64,000 nt of DNA, taken from NCBI GenBank assembly GCA_035574295.1, contig DATLYX010000059.1, positions 6,487 to 70,486 of the forward strand, given 5' to 3'. Every line of letters starts with the position of its first letter. Position 1 is the stretch's first letter. A program made the position numbers and the translations under genes. Under the pieces are notes generated by a model. It had not been told where the DNA came from and searched no databases. It saw nothing but the letters and a program-made list of their open reading frames with translations. Source of the DNA: PNAI01 sp035574295 (lineage in GTDB: Bacteria; Pseudomonadota; Alphaproteobacteria; Rhizobiales; Xanthobacteraceae). Shown piece by piece: positions 26,339-35,989 of the stretch.

Positions 26339-27349
26339 ATGGCGGCGGTGACCGGCGAAGGCATTGAAAAACTTGAGGACATGATCGTACGGGCGGCTGA
26401 GGCCACGGCGGCCAATATTGCTGCGGCCAAGACGGCCATCGGCGCGGTGATCTTCGGCCAGGAGCGGGTGGTGGAAGAGGCCCTGACCACCGTGCTCTCC
26501 GGCGGCCATGCCATGCTGGTGGGCGTGCCGGGCCTTGCCAAGACCAAGCTGGTCGAAACCATGGGCGTCGTGCTCGGCCTTGAGGCGCGGCGTATCCAGT
26601 TTACGCCCGACCTTATGCCCTCCGACATCCTCGGCAGCGAAGTGCTCGACGAGGGCCCCGGCGGCAAGCGCAGCTTCCGATTCATCCCCGGCCCGATCTT
26701 CGCCCAACTCCTGATGGCCGACGAGATCAACCGCGCCAGCCCGCGCACGCAATCGGCGCTGCTGCAAGCCATGCAGGAACAGCATGTGACGGTCGCAGGC
26801 ACCCGCCACGACGTGCCGCGGCCGTTCCACGTGCTCGCAACGCAAAACCCGATCGAGCAGGAAGGCACGTATCCACTGCCGGAAGCGCAGCTCGACCGCT
26901 TCCTCATGCAGATCGACGTGCACTATCCGGATCGCGATGCGGAGCGCCGCATCGTGTTCGAGACCACCGGCGTCGAGGAGGCAAAACCCAAGCAGGCCAT
27001 GACCGCCGACGAGCTGATTGCAGCCCAGCGCCTCGTGCGGCGCCTGCCGGTCGGCGAATCCGTGATCAATGCCATTCTGACCCTGGTCCGCTCGGCCCGG
27101 CCCGGCCCGGAGTCCGGCGACATCGGCAAGCTGATCGCCTGGGGGCCGAGCCCGCGCGCGAGCCAGGCGCTCATGCTGCTCACGCGCGCCCGTGCACTGC
27201 TGGACGGACGCCTGTCGCCTTCGATCGACGATGTGCTGGCGCTCGCCGAGCCGGTGCTCAAGCACCGCATGGCGTTGACCTTCGCCGCCCGCGCCGATGG
27301 CGAAACCGTCGAAGGGGTGGTTGCCAAGTTGAAGGCGCGCATCGGATAA
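26339..27349 (+). CDS. MoxR-family AAA+ ATPase
   Basis: The 336-residue AAA+ protein has Walker A GVPGLAKTK (about 58-66), Walker B LLMADEINRA, sensor 1 ATQNPIEQEGTYPLPEAQLDRF and sensor-2 regions, all characteristic of MoxR chaperone ATPases that activate metalloproteins or von Willebrand proteins. It starts a four-gene run with DUF58, DUF4159 and VWA-like proteins (gaps of 4 bp, a 4 bp overlap and 13 bp). CAGGAG lies upstream of the ATG. The likely role is energising assembly or stress-related envelope functions by this complex. Confidence 0.95.
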   Translation: MAAVTGEGIEKLEDMIVRAAEATAANIAAAKTAIGAVIFGQERVVEEALTTVLSGGHAMLVGVPGLAKTKLVETMGVVLGLEARRIQFTPDLMPSDILGSEVLDEGPGGKRSFRFIPGPIFAQLLMADEINRASPRTQSALLQAMQEQHVTVAGTRHDVPRPFHVLATQNPIEQEGTYPLPEAQLDRFLMQIDVHYPDRDAERRIVFETTGVEEAKPKQAMTADELIAAQRLVRRLPVGESVINAILTLVRSARPGPESGDIGKLIAWGPSPRASQALMLLTRARALLDGRLSPSIDDVLALAEPVLKHRMALTFAARADGETVEGVVAKLKARIG

Positions 27350-27353
27350 CCTG

Positions 27354-28310
27354 ATGGCCGCTCCGCGACCAGCCAGCCGGGAAGAAAGTCGGGCGGTCCA
27401 GCGCGCAAGCGCAACCGCGCGCACGGTGGCCGCCAATCTGCCGCGCCTGATCCTCGAAGCGCGCCGGATCGCGGCAACTGTGATCCACGGGTTGCATGGG
27501 CGGCGTCGCGCCGGGTCAGGAGAAAATTTCTGGCAGTTCCGCCGCTTCGTTTCCGGTGAAGAAGCTCGGCGTGTGGACTGGCGCCGTTCGGCGCGCGACG
27601 AGCATCTGTATGTGCGCGAACAGGAATGGGAGGCCGCACACACGATCTGGATCTGGCCCGACCGCTCGCCGTCTATGGCCTTTGCCTCGCAGCTCGCGCA
27701 GGAGAGCAAGTTCGACCGGGCGTTGGTGGTGGCCTTCGCGCTCGCGCAAATCCTGGTGGAGGCCGGCGAGCGCGTCGGTGTTCCAGGCCTGATGCGGCCC
27801 ACGGGAAGCCGCGCGGTGATCGACCGCATGGCCGGACTTTTGATTCATGATCGCAATGCGCGAACCAATCTGCCGGAGGGCTTTGCACCGGCCCCGTATG
27901 CGGAAATCGTGCTCTTGTCCGATCTGTGGAGCCCGATCGAGGAGATCCGGGCCACGCTCAATCAGCTCACGGCCAACGGCGCGCAGGGGCATGTGGTACA
28001 AATCGTCGATCCCATCGAGGAGACGTTTCCATTCTCCGGCCGGGTGGAGTTTTGGGAGCCGGAAGGGTTTGCCGAGATCACTGCCGGCCGCGCGGAGAAC
28101 TGGCGCGCCGACTACCAAGCGCGGCTGGCACGACATCGGGCGGAAATCCGCGCCGAGATCGACCGACTCGGCTGGAGCTTCACCATCCACCGCACCGACA
28201 AGCCCGCGAATGACTGCCTGTTGGCGTTACATGCGCGCATCGGCGAAGGCACGCTCGCCGCGGTGATGAGCCGCGGGCCGCGCGGCGCGCGCGCAGGGAG
28301 GCTCGCATGA
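27354..28310 (+). CDS. DUF58-domain protein
   Basis: This 318-residue protein shows the DUF58 core: FWQFRRFVSGEEARRVDWRRSARDEHLYVREQE followed by a VWA-like D-x-S-x-S site (PDRSPSM). DUF58 proteins accompany MoxR ATPases and are thought to be their targets or partners. No transmembrane segment is seen, unlike many DUF58 proteins. It overlaps the next gene by four bases (ATGA). Confidence 0.93.
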   Translation: MAAPRPASREESRAVQRASATARTVAANLPRLILEARRIAATVIHGLHGRRRAGSGENFWQFRRFVSGEEARRVDWRRSARDEHLYVREQEWEAAHTIWIWPDRSPSMAFASQLAQESKFDRALVVAFALAQILVEAGERVGVPGLMRPTGSRAVIDRMAGLLIHDRNARTNLPEGFAPAPYAEIVLLSDLWSPIEEIRATLNQLTANGAQGHVVQIVDPIEETFPFSGRVEFWEPEGFAEITAGRAENWRADYQARLARHRAEIRAEIDRLGWSFTIHRTDKPANDCLLALHARIGEGTLAAVMSRGPRGARAGRLA

Positions 28311-31240
28311 TGGGCCTGCCGCTTGCGTTCGCGCAGCCGCTGGTGCTGCTCGGCCTATTGTCGCTGCCGGTGCTGTGGTGGCTGTTGCGATTGATCCCGC
28401 CGCGGCCGAAGCGCGTCGAGTTTCCCCCGACGCGGCTGTTGTTCGACATCGTGCCGAAGGAAGATACGCCCGCCCGCACGCCGTGGTGGCTCACGGCGCT
28501 GCGGCTGACGCTTGCGGCCTTGGTGATCCTGGCGGCCGCCGGTCCGCTGTGGAACCCGCCGGTGACCACGTCGAGCGGAGCTTCCACGGTCGCGCTTTTG
28601 ATCGACGACGGCTGGGCAGCGGCGGCGACTTGGGATGAACGCATGCGCACGGCCGAGGACATCATTGCCAGGGCAGAGACCGACAACCGCGGCGTCGTGC
28701 TGGTGCCGCTGTCGGAGCCGGCGCGCGACCTTTCGGTGGCGACGGCCGGCGCGGCGCGCGTGCGCCTCAAGCAGCTCAAGCCCAAACCCCATACAGTCGA
28801 TCGCGTCGAGATCATTCCGGCCATCGCACGGCTGGTACAGACAACACCTGCAATCGAATTCGTGTGGTTGTCGGACGGCATCGACCTTGGACACGGGTCG
28901 GAGTTCGTCGCTGCGCTCGGCCGCACCGTCGAGGGGCGGCCGATCACGGTGATCGCCGGCGGCCTGCGCAACGCCCATGCCCTGGTGTCGGCCGACAATG
29001 CCGCCGGCGGGCTGATGGTGAAAATTTTGCGCGCCGGGACCGGAACCGTGGAACAGGGGCTGATTCGCGCGCTCGATCTGAAGGGCCTGCCGCTCGGCGA
29101 GACGCGATACAGTTTCGGCGCAAGCGCACGCGAGACGGATGCCGAGATCGACCTGCCGGTCGAAATCCGCAACGATATTGCACGCCTTGAGATCGCCTCC
29201 GAGCGCTCGGCGGGCGCCGTGCAGCTTCTGGACAAGCGCTGGCGGCGACGAACCGTGGGCGTGGTCTCCGGCGCGACCGCGGAGACGGCGCAGCCATTGC
29301 TCGCCTCGACCTATTACATCGGGCGCGCGCTCAATCCGTTCGCCGACGTCAGGCTCGCGGAGGGCACGTCCCCGGCGGAGGCGGTCCGGCGCTTTCTTGA
29401 GCAAAATCTGCCGATGCTGATCCTCGCCGATGTGGGCAACGTCACCGGCGAGGCGCGGGAACGCTTGGCGGCCTGGATCGAAAACGGTGGCGTGCTGGTG
29501 CGGTTCGCAGGCCCGCGGCTTGCGGCGGCGGACGACGATCTCGTGCCGGTGAAGCTCAGGCGCGGCGGCCGAATCCTAGGGGGGAGCCTGACTTGGGAGC
29601 AGCCGCAGCCGCTCGCATCGTTTTCTCGCGACAGCCCGTTCCACGGCATGGTGGTTCCTGAAGACGTGAAGGTCTCGCGGCAGGTACTGGCGGAACCGGG
29701 AGCGGGGCTGACCGACCGCACCTGGGTTGCGCTGGCTGACGGAACTCCGCTGGTGACCGCGGCGCGGCGCGGCAAGGGTATGATTGTACTGTTCCATGTC
29801 ACCGCGGATACCCGCTGGTCGGATCTGCCGCTCTCGGGCGCGTTCGTGGAGATGCTGAAGCGAATCGTGGCGCTTGCTGGGTCCACCACGGTCACCGAAT
29901 CTGCGGTAAGCACGGCGACAGTGCGCGAGATGATCGCGCCGAGCCGTATCCTGGACGGTTTCGGGGCGTTTGGGCCACCTCCGCCCACGGCGCGGCCGGT
30001 GCCCGCGAACTATGCGGGCCGCGCGACCGCCGAGAATCCACCCGGCTTCTACGGCCCGCCCGAAGGTTTGCTGGCGGTTAACACGCTCGCTCCAACCGAC
30101 CGAATTTCTCCGCTTGACTTTTCCCCCCTGGGCGCGCGTGTGGAAGCGTTTCGAGTCGGGGAACCGCACGACCTGCGGGGACCGGTGCTGCTTTTGGCAT
30201 TTCTATTGCTTATGATTGACGGCATGGTGGTTTTCTGGCTCTCGGGCGGGATCGGCCGACTCATGCGATGGCGCAGGCGCGCTGCCGCGGCGATGATTTT
30301 TGCGGCCTTGACCTTGCCCGCATCGCCGCCTCGTGCGGACGCGCAGGAGCGCCCGCAACTGCAGTTGCCGCCGCAATTGCAGCAACTGCTGCAACAAAGG
30401 ATCAGAACCCCGAATGTCTTCGACTGGCCGCCCGGGACGCGGTTGCAGCGGGTGCAGCAAGGCACGGGTGACGAGCAGCTCGATTTTGCAATGCGCGCCA
30501 CCCTGGAAACGCGCCTCGCTTACGTCATCACCGGTGACGCGGAGGTCGACGCGATCAGCCAGTCGGGCCTGCGCGAGCTGACCATCTTCCTGGCCAATCG
30601 CACGGCCCTGGAAGCCGGCGATCCGATCGGCGTCGATATTGCGCGCGACGAGCTTGCCTTCTTTCCGCTGCTCTATTGGCCGATCGTGCCGGGTGCTCCT
30701 ACCCCCTCGCCCGCCGCGCTGGCGCGCATCGATGCATTCATGAAGGGCGGCGGCACGGTGCTGTTCGACACGCGCGATGCGATCATGGCGCCGCCGGGAC
30801 CGGGCGGCGAATCCCGCTCGCCCGGCATGCTGACGCTGCGTGCGATCCTGTCCTCGCTCGATATCCCCGAGCTCGAACCGGTGCCGCGCGACCATGTGCT
30901 GACCAAAACCTTCTACCTGTTGCGCGACTTCCCCGGTCGCTTCAACACCGGCCAGCTTTGGGTGGAAGCGACGCCCACCGACAACGAAAACGAAGACGAA
31001 AAACGGCCGGCGCGACCCGGCGATGGCGTCTCCTCGATCATCATCACCTCGAACGATCTTGCCGGCGCCTGGGCGGCGCGACCCGACGGGCAGGCCATGC
31101 TGCCGCTCGTGCCGGGCGAGCCGCGGCAGCGGGAATTCGCATTCCGCGCCGGGGTCAACATCGTGATGTATGCACTGACCGGCAACTACAAGGCGGACCA
31201 GGTGCACGTGCCGGCGCTGCTCGAACGGCTCGGGCAGTAG
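28307..31240 (+). CDS. BatA-like N-terminal / DUF4159 membrane protein
   Basis: The 977-residue protein begins with the two-helix BatA/aerotolerance module (LLGLLSLPVLWWLLRLIPPRPKRVEFPPTRLLF then LRLTLAALVILAAAGPLW). It continues with a large region of VWA/glutamine-amidotransferase-like folds (LPMLILADVGNVTGEARERLAAWIENGG), a transmembrane segment near residue 640, a linker of Gln repeats (QLQLPPQLQQLLQQR), and a C-terminal DUF4159 domain (RLAYVITGDAEV... GGTVLFDTRDA). The DUF4159 half probably faces the periplasm. Rhizobial MoxR operons usually carry this protein; its function is unknown. Confidence 0.88.
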   Translation: MMGLPLAFAQPLVLLGLLSLPVLWWLLRLIPPRPKRVEFPPTRLLFDIVPKEDTPARTPWWLTALRLTLAALVILAAAGPLWNPPVTTSSGASTVALLIDDGWAAAATWDERMRTAEDIIARAETDNRGVVLVPLSEPARDLSVATAGAARVRLKQLKPKPHTVDRVEIIPAIARLVQTTPAIEFVWLSDGIDLGHGSEFVAALGRTVEGRPITVIAGGLRNAHALVSADNAAGGLMVKILRAGTGTVEQGLIRALDLKGLPLGETRYSFGASARETDAEIDLPVEIRNDIARLEIASERSAGAVQLLDKRWRRRTVGVVSGATAETAQPLLASTYYIGRALNPFADVRLAEGTSPAEAVRRFLEQNLPMLILADVGNVTGEARERLAAWIENGGVLVRFAGPRLAAADDDLVPVKLRRGGRILGGSLTWEQPQPLASFSRDSPFHGMVVPEDVKVSRQVLAEPGAGLTDRTWVALADGTPLVTAARRGKGMIVLFHVTADTRWSDLPLSGAFVEMLKRIVALAGSTTVTESAVSTATVREMIAPSRILDGFGAFGPPPPTARPVPANYAGRATAENPPGFYGPPEGLLAVNTLAPTDRISPLDFSPLGARVEAFRVGEPHDLRGPVLLLAFLLLMIDGMVVFWLSGGIGRLMRWRRRAAAAMIFAALTLPASPPRADAQERPQLQLPPQLQQLLQQRIRTPNVFDWPPGTRLQRVQQGTGDEQLDFAMRATLETRLAYVITGDAEVDAISQSGLRELTIFLANRTALEAGDPIGVDIARDELAFFPLLYWPIVPGAPTPSPAALARIDAFMKGGGTVLFDTRDAIMAPPGPGGESRSPGMLTLRAILSSLDIPELEPVPRDHVLTKTFYLLRDFPGRFNTGQLWVEATPTDNENEDEKRPARPGDGVSSIIITSNDLAGAWAARPDGQAMLPLVPGEPRQREFAFRAGVNIVMYALTGNYKADQVHVPALLERLGQ

Positions 31241-31253
31241 GAGTATTGTTGCG

Positions 31254-33323
31254 ATGAGTTTCGGGATCGCATTCGCACCGCTGGTGCCGGACTATGTGCT
31301 GTGGTTCGCCGGCGCGGTTGCGTTTGCGCTCGTGGTGATGCTCTATTTCGTGCGCAGCCGCGGCTGGGGCTTTCGCGCCGTGGCGCTGCTGCTTGCCGTG
31401 CTGGCGCTCGCCAATCCCTCGTTCACGCGGGAAGACCGCGAGCCGCTCACCTCGGTGGCGGTGGTCGTGGTCGACAAAAGCCCGAGCCAGAATTTCGGCA
31501 ACCGGGCGGCACAGACCGAAGCCGCGCGCGCGGCGCTCGCCGAGCGACTCGGCCGCATCGCGGGGCTGGAAGTGCGGTTCGTCGAAGCGGGAGAGGCGGA
31601 CGGCGAGACCGACGGAACGCGGCTGTTCTCCGCACTCAGCGCCGCGCTCGCCGACGTGCCGCCGGACCGCGTGGCCGGCGCCATTCTTATCACCGACGGC
31701 CGGGTGCACGACGTGCCCGCCGAAGCCGTGGCGCTGGGCTTCACCGCGCCGGTGCATGCGCTGATCACCGGCACAAGCAACGAACGCGACCGGCGGGTGG
31801 CGCTGGTCGCAGCGCCGCGATTCGGCATCGTCGGCCAGGCGCAGACCGTCACGTTCCGGGTGGAGGATCAGGGCATAGGTTCGGCGCCGGCGCGCGTGGT
31901 GGTGCGACGCGACGGTGAAACCATCGACAGCCGCAGCGTGTTGGCCGGCAATACGGTCAGCGTGCAGGTTCCGATCCCGCACGCCGGACCGAATATCGTG
32001 GAGATCGAGGCCGCCCCGGTCGAGGGCGAGCTCACCACGCTCAACAACCGCGCGGTCGTCTCCATCGACGGCGTGCGCGAGAAGCTGCGCGTGTTGCTGG
32101 TGTCGGGCGAGCCGCATGCGGGAGAGCGCACTTGGCGCAATCTGCTCAAATCCGACGCCAGCGTGGACCTCGTGCACTTCACGATTCTGCGCCCGCCGGA
32201 GAAACAAGACGGCACGCCGATAAACGAGCTGTCGCTGATCGCGTTTCCGACGCGCGAATTGTTCCAGCAGAAGATCGGCGAGTTCCATCTGATCATTTTC
32301 GACCGCTATGCGCGGCAAGGCGTGCTGCCGATCGCCTACTTCGACAACATTGCGCGCTATGTGCGCGAAGGCGGCGCGGTGCTGATCGCGGCGGGGCCCG
32401 ATTATGCTAGCCCGACCAGTCTGTGGCGCACGCCGCTCGATACGATCCTGCCGGCCGAGCCAAGCGGACAGACCATCGAGCAGCCGTTCCGCGCGCAGCT
32501 CACCGCGCTCGGCAAGCGTCATCCGGTGACGCGCGGGCTTGAGGGATCAAACAGCGATCCGCCGCAGTGGAGCCGCTGGTTCCGCGTGGTTGATACCAAG
32601 AGCGCAAGCGGCACGACGATCATGGAAGGGCCGGACCGCAAGCCGCTCTTGGTGCTGTCGCGCGAAGGCGCCGGGCGGGTGGCGCTGCTTTTGTCCGATC
32701 ATATCTGGCTGTGGGCGCGACGGTACGAAGGTGGCGGGCCGCACCTCGACCTGTTGCGGCGGCTGTCGCATTGGCTGATGAAGCAGCCGGATCTCGAGGA
32801 GGAGGCACTGCGGCTTTCGGTGCGCGGACGCGATCTCGTGGTGGAGCGGCAGACCATGGCCGACACGGTCGGCGAGGTCACGCTCACCTCGCCGTCCGGC
32901 GAAACGCGCACGTTGACCCTGCAGGGCGGCGAGCCGGGGTTGTGGCGCGGCGTCGTGCGCGTCAACGAGCTCGGGCTGTGGCGGGCGAGCGACGGCAAGC
33001 TGTCGGCGCTGGTGCATGTCGGACCGCCGAATCCGCGCGAATTCGCCGAGGTGACGTCGTCCACCGCCGTTCTCAGCCCGCTCACCAACGCCACCGGCGG
33101 AACGACGCGGCGGCTGGCAACGCAGGGCGCCGAGGTGGCTATGCCGCGCGTGGTCGCCATGCGCGCGAGCGACACCTACAAGGGCGACGACTGGATCGGG
33201 TTGAAGCTGCGCGAAGCGAGCGTGGTGCGCGGCATCGGCGTGCTGCCGATCTTCGCCGGTCTGCTCGGCATGCTGCTGCTGGTCGGCAGCCTCGCCGCGA
33301 CCTGGGCGCGCGAGGGACGGTAG
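31254..33323 (+). CDS. VWA/glutamine-amidotransferase-like membrane protein of the MoxR operon
   Basis: The 689-residue protein has two N-terminal transmembrane helices (YVLWFAGAVAFALVVMLYF and AVALLLAVLALANPSF). A VWA-like domain follows with a MIDAS-type D-K-S-P-S sequence (VVVVDKSPSQNFG), then a carboxyl-side region resembling type-1 glutamine amidotransferase folds (GGAVLIAAGPDYASP) and one C-terminal helix (GVLPIFAGLLGMLLLVGSLAATW). It ends the MoxR/DUF58/DUF4159 operon. The stop codon TAG is immediately followed by the stop (CTA) of the convergent GNAT gene. Confidence 0.85.
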   Translation: MSFGIAFAPLVPDYVLWFAGAVAFALVVMLYFVRSRGWGFRAVALLLAVLALANPSFTREDREPLTSVAVVVVDKSPSQNFGNRAAQTEAARAALAERLGRIAGLEVRFVEAGEADGETDGTRLFSALSAALADVPPDRVAGAILITDGRVHDVPAEAVALGFTAPVHALITGTSNERDRRVALVAAPRFGIVGQAQTVTFRVEDQGIGSAPARVVVRRDGETIDSRSVLAGNTVSVQVPIPHAGPNIVEIEAAPVEGELTTLNNRAVVSIDGVREKLRVLLVSGEPHAGERTWRNLLKSDASVDLVHFTILRPPEKQDGTPINELSLIAFPTRELFQQKIGEFHLIIFDRYARQGVLPIAYFDNIARYVREGGAVLIAAGPDYASPTSLWRTPLDTILPAEPSGQTIEQPFRAQLTALGKRHPVTRGLEGSNSDPPQWSRWFRVVDTKSASGTTIMEGPDRKPLLVLSREGAGRVALLLSDHIWLWARRYEGGGPHLDLLRRLSHWLMKQPDLEEEALRLSVRGRDLVVERQTMADTVGEVTLTSPSGETRTLTLQGGEPGLWRGVVRVNELGLWRASDGKLSALVHVGPPNPREFAEVTSSTAVLSPLTNATGGTTRRLATQGAEVAMPRVVAMRASDTYKGDDWIGLKLREASVVRGIGVLPIFAGLLGMLLLVGSLAATWAREGR

Positions 33324-33845
33324 CTACGACTTTGCGGCAAGCGCCTGCGGATTGGGACGAATGCGACCGCTGACACCGGCGAAGGCGCCGGGAACCAGTT
33401 CGGCAACCAGAAGCCGATCGGGATCGACGGGGCCGGGCATGGTCACTTGCCCGGCGGGGATGCGCTTGAAGCCGGCCTTGGCGTAATAGGGCTCGTCGCC
33501 GACCAACACGGCCAACCGATGTCCCCTGGCCCTGGCTTCGGACAGGGCGCGCTCCAAAAGCATCATCCCGATGCCGCGCTCGCGGAACGGCGGGTCGACC
33601 GTGAGCGGCCCCACAAACAGCGCGGGCGTCGCACCGATCAGGACCGGGGAAAGGCGAACGGAGCCAACCAAGAGCGTGCCGATGCGCGCGGTAAACGACA
33701 GCGCCGGATCGTGTCCGACGCCCTCGCGGATCCGATAGGCGGTCTTGGCAAAGCGGCCCGGTCCGAAGGTGCGCTCGTGCAGCCGCTCGATCGGGAGTGC
33801 GTCGTCGGGCGTCTCAGGCAGGATCGTCAGGGAAAGGTCGGTCAT
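33324..33845 (-). CDS. GNAT-family N-acetyltransferase
   Basis: The 173-residue protein has the acetyl-CoA binding segment LTVDPPFRERGIGMMLLERALSEARARGHRLAVLVG (motif A, R-x-x-G-x-G/A) and the later GDEPYYAKAGFKRIP. The N-terminal LSLTILPETPDDALPIERLHERTFGPGRF resembles the YhbS-type subgroup. The substrate is not predictable. It ends one base after the MoxR-operon stop and is divergent from the glutathionyl-hydroquinone reductase gene 203 bp away. Confidence 0.9.
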   Translation of the reverse strand: MTDLSLTILPETPDDALPIERLHERTFGPGRFAKTAYRIREGVGHDPALSFTARIGTLLVGSVRLSPVLIGATPALFVGPLTVDPPFRERGIGMMLLERALSEARARGHRLAVLVGDEPYYAKAGFKRIPAGQVTMPGPVDPDRLLVAELVPGAFAGVSGRIRPNPQALAAKS

Positions 33846-34048
33846 CGGTGCAGTTTTCGAGCATGTCCGACAACCGGTTCCGCGTCCGGACGACCTCCGA
33901 GCGCAAGCTGTTCGGCGGCATGCTCCCGCCGCTTAGCACTTGGCAGCCGCAAAATCCATCGCTCGATAGGTGCTCATTTCCGCGTGAGGCAAAGTCGCAA
34001 GCCGGGCGGCAATCGTTTACAGTGCAGCCGCTTGCAGTGGAGCGATCG

Positions 34049-35035
34049 ATGGGCCTGTTGGTCAACGGCGTCTGGGTCGACGACAGCCACGACAAGGCGC
34101 GATTTCGGGATGGCCGGTTCGTGCGGCCGCGCACGCGGTTCCACAACTGGATCACACCGGACGGAAGCCCGGGGCCCGAAGGAGAAGGCGGATTTCCCGC
34201 CGAGGCAGGCCGCTACCACCTCTACGTCTCGCCGGCCTGTCCGTGGGCGCATCGCACCACGATCTTCAGGCGGCTGAAGGATCTGGAGGGCGTGATCTCG
34301 ATGTCGACGGTCGCGTGGTACCTCGGCGATCACGGCTGGACCTTCGATCGCGCGCTCGGATCGAGCGGCGACGACGTCAACGGCAAGAACCGACTCGCCG
34401 ACATCTATCTGCTCGCCGATCCGCGCTACACCGGGCGCGTCAGCGTGCCCGTGCTGTGGGACAAGAAACGGCGCACCATCGTCAACAACGAGTCCGCGGA
34501 AATCATCCGCATGTTCAATTCGGCATTCGATGCGTTCACCAACAAACGCACCGACTACTACCCGGTCGAGCTGCGGACGCAGATCGACGCCGTCAACGAG
34601 CTGGTCTATGCCAACGTGAACAACGGCGTGTACCGCACAGGATTCGCGCGCACGCAAGAAGCCTACGAGGAAGCGTTTCGCGGGTTATTCGCCGCGCTTG
34701 ACGAGCTGGAGCAGCGATTGTCACGCCAGCGCTATCTGGTCGGCAACCGACTGACGGAGGCGGACTGGCGGCTGTTCACTACGCTGGTGCGGTTCGACGC
34801 GGTCTATGTTGGGCACTTCAAGTGCAACTTGAGGCGGATCGCCGATTATCCGAACCTGTCGAATTACCTGCGCGATCTCTATCAGGTGCCCGGCGTGGCG
34901 GAGACCGTGCACATCGACCACATCAAGCAACATTACTACGGCAGCCACCGGCATCTCAACCCGAGCGGAATTGTGCCGCTCGGGCCGGAGCTCGATTTTT
35001 TTGCGCCGCACGACCGGGGACGCTTCGTCAACTGA
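34049..35035 (+). CDS. Glutathionyl-hydroquinone reductase (Xi-class GST, ECM4/YqjG-like)
   Basis: The 328-residue enzyme has the catalytic cysteine in YVSPACPWAHR (C64), the Xi-class N-terminal loop WITPDG, a thioredoxin-fold domain, and C-terminal helices with RYLVGNRLTEADWRLFTTLVRFDAVYVGHFKCN, the conserved active-site tyrosines of the class. Such enzymes reduce glutathionyl-(hydro)quinones by releasing glutathione. The ATG at 34049 has GGAG upstream; the frame is open further up, but those codons show no conservation. Standing near aromatic-type genes, it may detoxify quinones. Confidence 0.93.
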   Translation: MGLLVNGVWVDDSHDKARFRDGRFVRPRTRFHNWITPDGSPGPEGEGGFPAEAGRYHLYVSPACPWAHRTTIFRRLKDLEGVISMSTVAWYLGDHGWTFDRALGSSGDDVNGKNRLADIYLLADPRYTGRVSVPVLWDKKRRTIVNNESAEIIRMFNSAFDAFTNKRTDYYPVELRTQIDAVNELVYANVNNGVYRTGFARTQEAYEEAFRGLFAALDELEQRLSRQRYLVGNRLTEADWRLFTTLVRFDAVYVGHFKCNLRRIADYPNLSNYLRDLYQVPGVAETVHIDHIKQHYYGSHRHLNPSGIVPLGPELDFFAPHDRGRFVN

Positions 35036-35156
35036 ACCTTTCCAGATGCGATCGACCAGGGCCTGCGGCTCGCTTCGAACGAAATTGATTTATCGCAATG
35101 CCTTGGCTGAACCCATTCGCGAGAGTTTAAACTAAATATAAATATTGGAGACGTCG

Positions 35157-35888
35157 ATGGACAAGCGAATAAGCGCGATCCTAGCTGCCTGTGTCACCGC
35201 GGTTCTTGTGGTTGCTAATCCGGCAGGATCGGCAGCCGGCCCAATCGCAGATTTCGAGAATGCGCTGCGGGTCGCCTATGGCGATTACCGAAATGCGCTT
35301 TTCGCCAGCAACACCAATAATCGTGACGCGACCATAAAAGCGATTGCAGGCTTCGAGTCAAAATGGACCGCATTGGTCGCCAAATACGGTCGGAAACCAC
35401 CGCCGCACTTTGGTGAGGACGGCAAGTGGACGGAAAGCTTGCGGATGATCACCGATATCGTTGCCCGAGCGAAATCGCAGGTGGCAACCGGTGATCTGGC
35501 GGCCGCGCATGAAACATTGGAGACTATTCGTGATGTGCTCGGCTCGCTGCGCGCGCGGAATGGTCAGCTTTCGTTTTCCGATCGTATCGACGCCTTCCAT
35601 CATGCGATGGAGCAAGTGCTGACAAAAAACTACGCCGGATATTCCGGTACCGGCCTTACGGAGCTGATCGAGGATGTCGCGGTGCTGGCCTATTTAGGCA
35701 ACGAACTGAAGAAAATGCCGCCGCCGGATGCGCTGAAATCCGCGGATTTCACTCCGACCCTCGACGGCGTGCTCGATGCGGTCCGCGAACTCCGGTCAGC
35801 CGCACGTGCCGGCGATGTCGCCAGGATCAAATCGGGACTGAGCAGGATCAAACCGGCATTCGCAAAACTGTTCGTGAAATTCGGCTGA
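35157..35888 (+). CDS. Secreted helical protein of unknown function
   Basis: The 243-residue product has a signal peptide (MDKRISAILAACVTAVLVVANPAGSAAG) and an all-alpha mature domain with regular heptad-like spacing. A recognisable block, HETLETIRDVLGSLRARNGQLSFSDRIDAFHHAMEQ (about 123-158), holds three histidines that could bind metal or haem. A second helical repeat ends in RIKSGLSRIKPAFAKLFVKFG. The ATG at 35157 has TTGGAGACG upstream. The flanks are more AT-rich than the window average. No family is recognised with certainty; a cytochrome-b562-like or metal-binding bundle is a possibility. Confidence 0.75.
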   Translation: MDKRISAILAACVTAVLVVANPAGSAAGPIADFENALRVAYGDYRNALFASNTNNRDATIKAIAGFESKWTALVAKYGRKPPPHFGEDGKWTESLRMITDIVARAKSQVATGDLAAAHETLETIRDVLGSLRARNGQLSFSDRIDAFHHAMEQVLTKNYAGYSGTGLTELIEDVAVLAYLGNELKKMPPPDALKSADFTPTLDGVLDAVRELRSAARAGDVARIKSGLSRIKPAFAKLFVKFG

Positions 35889-35989
35889 CGGGTCGGCGCG
35901 GTTCGCATGCGCAGGCGGCGCTACAGGTCGACAGGAGCATGCAACAAATACACTCTCCAACGAGACTAGGCTAATGAACGAACCCAGAG

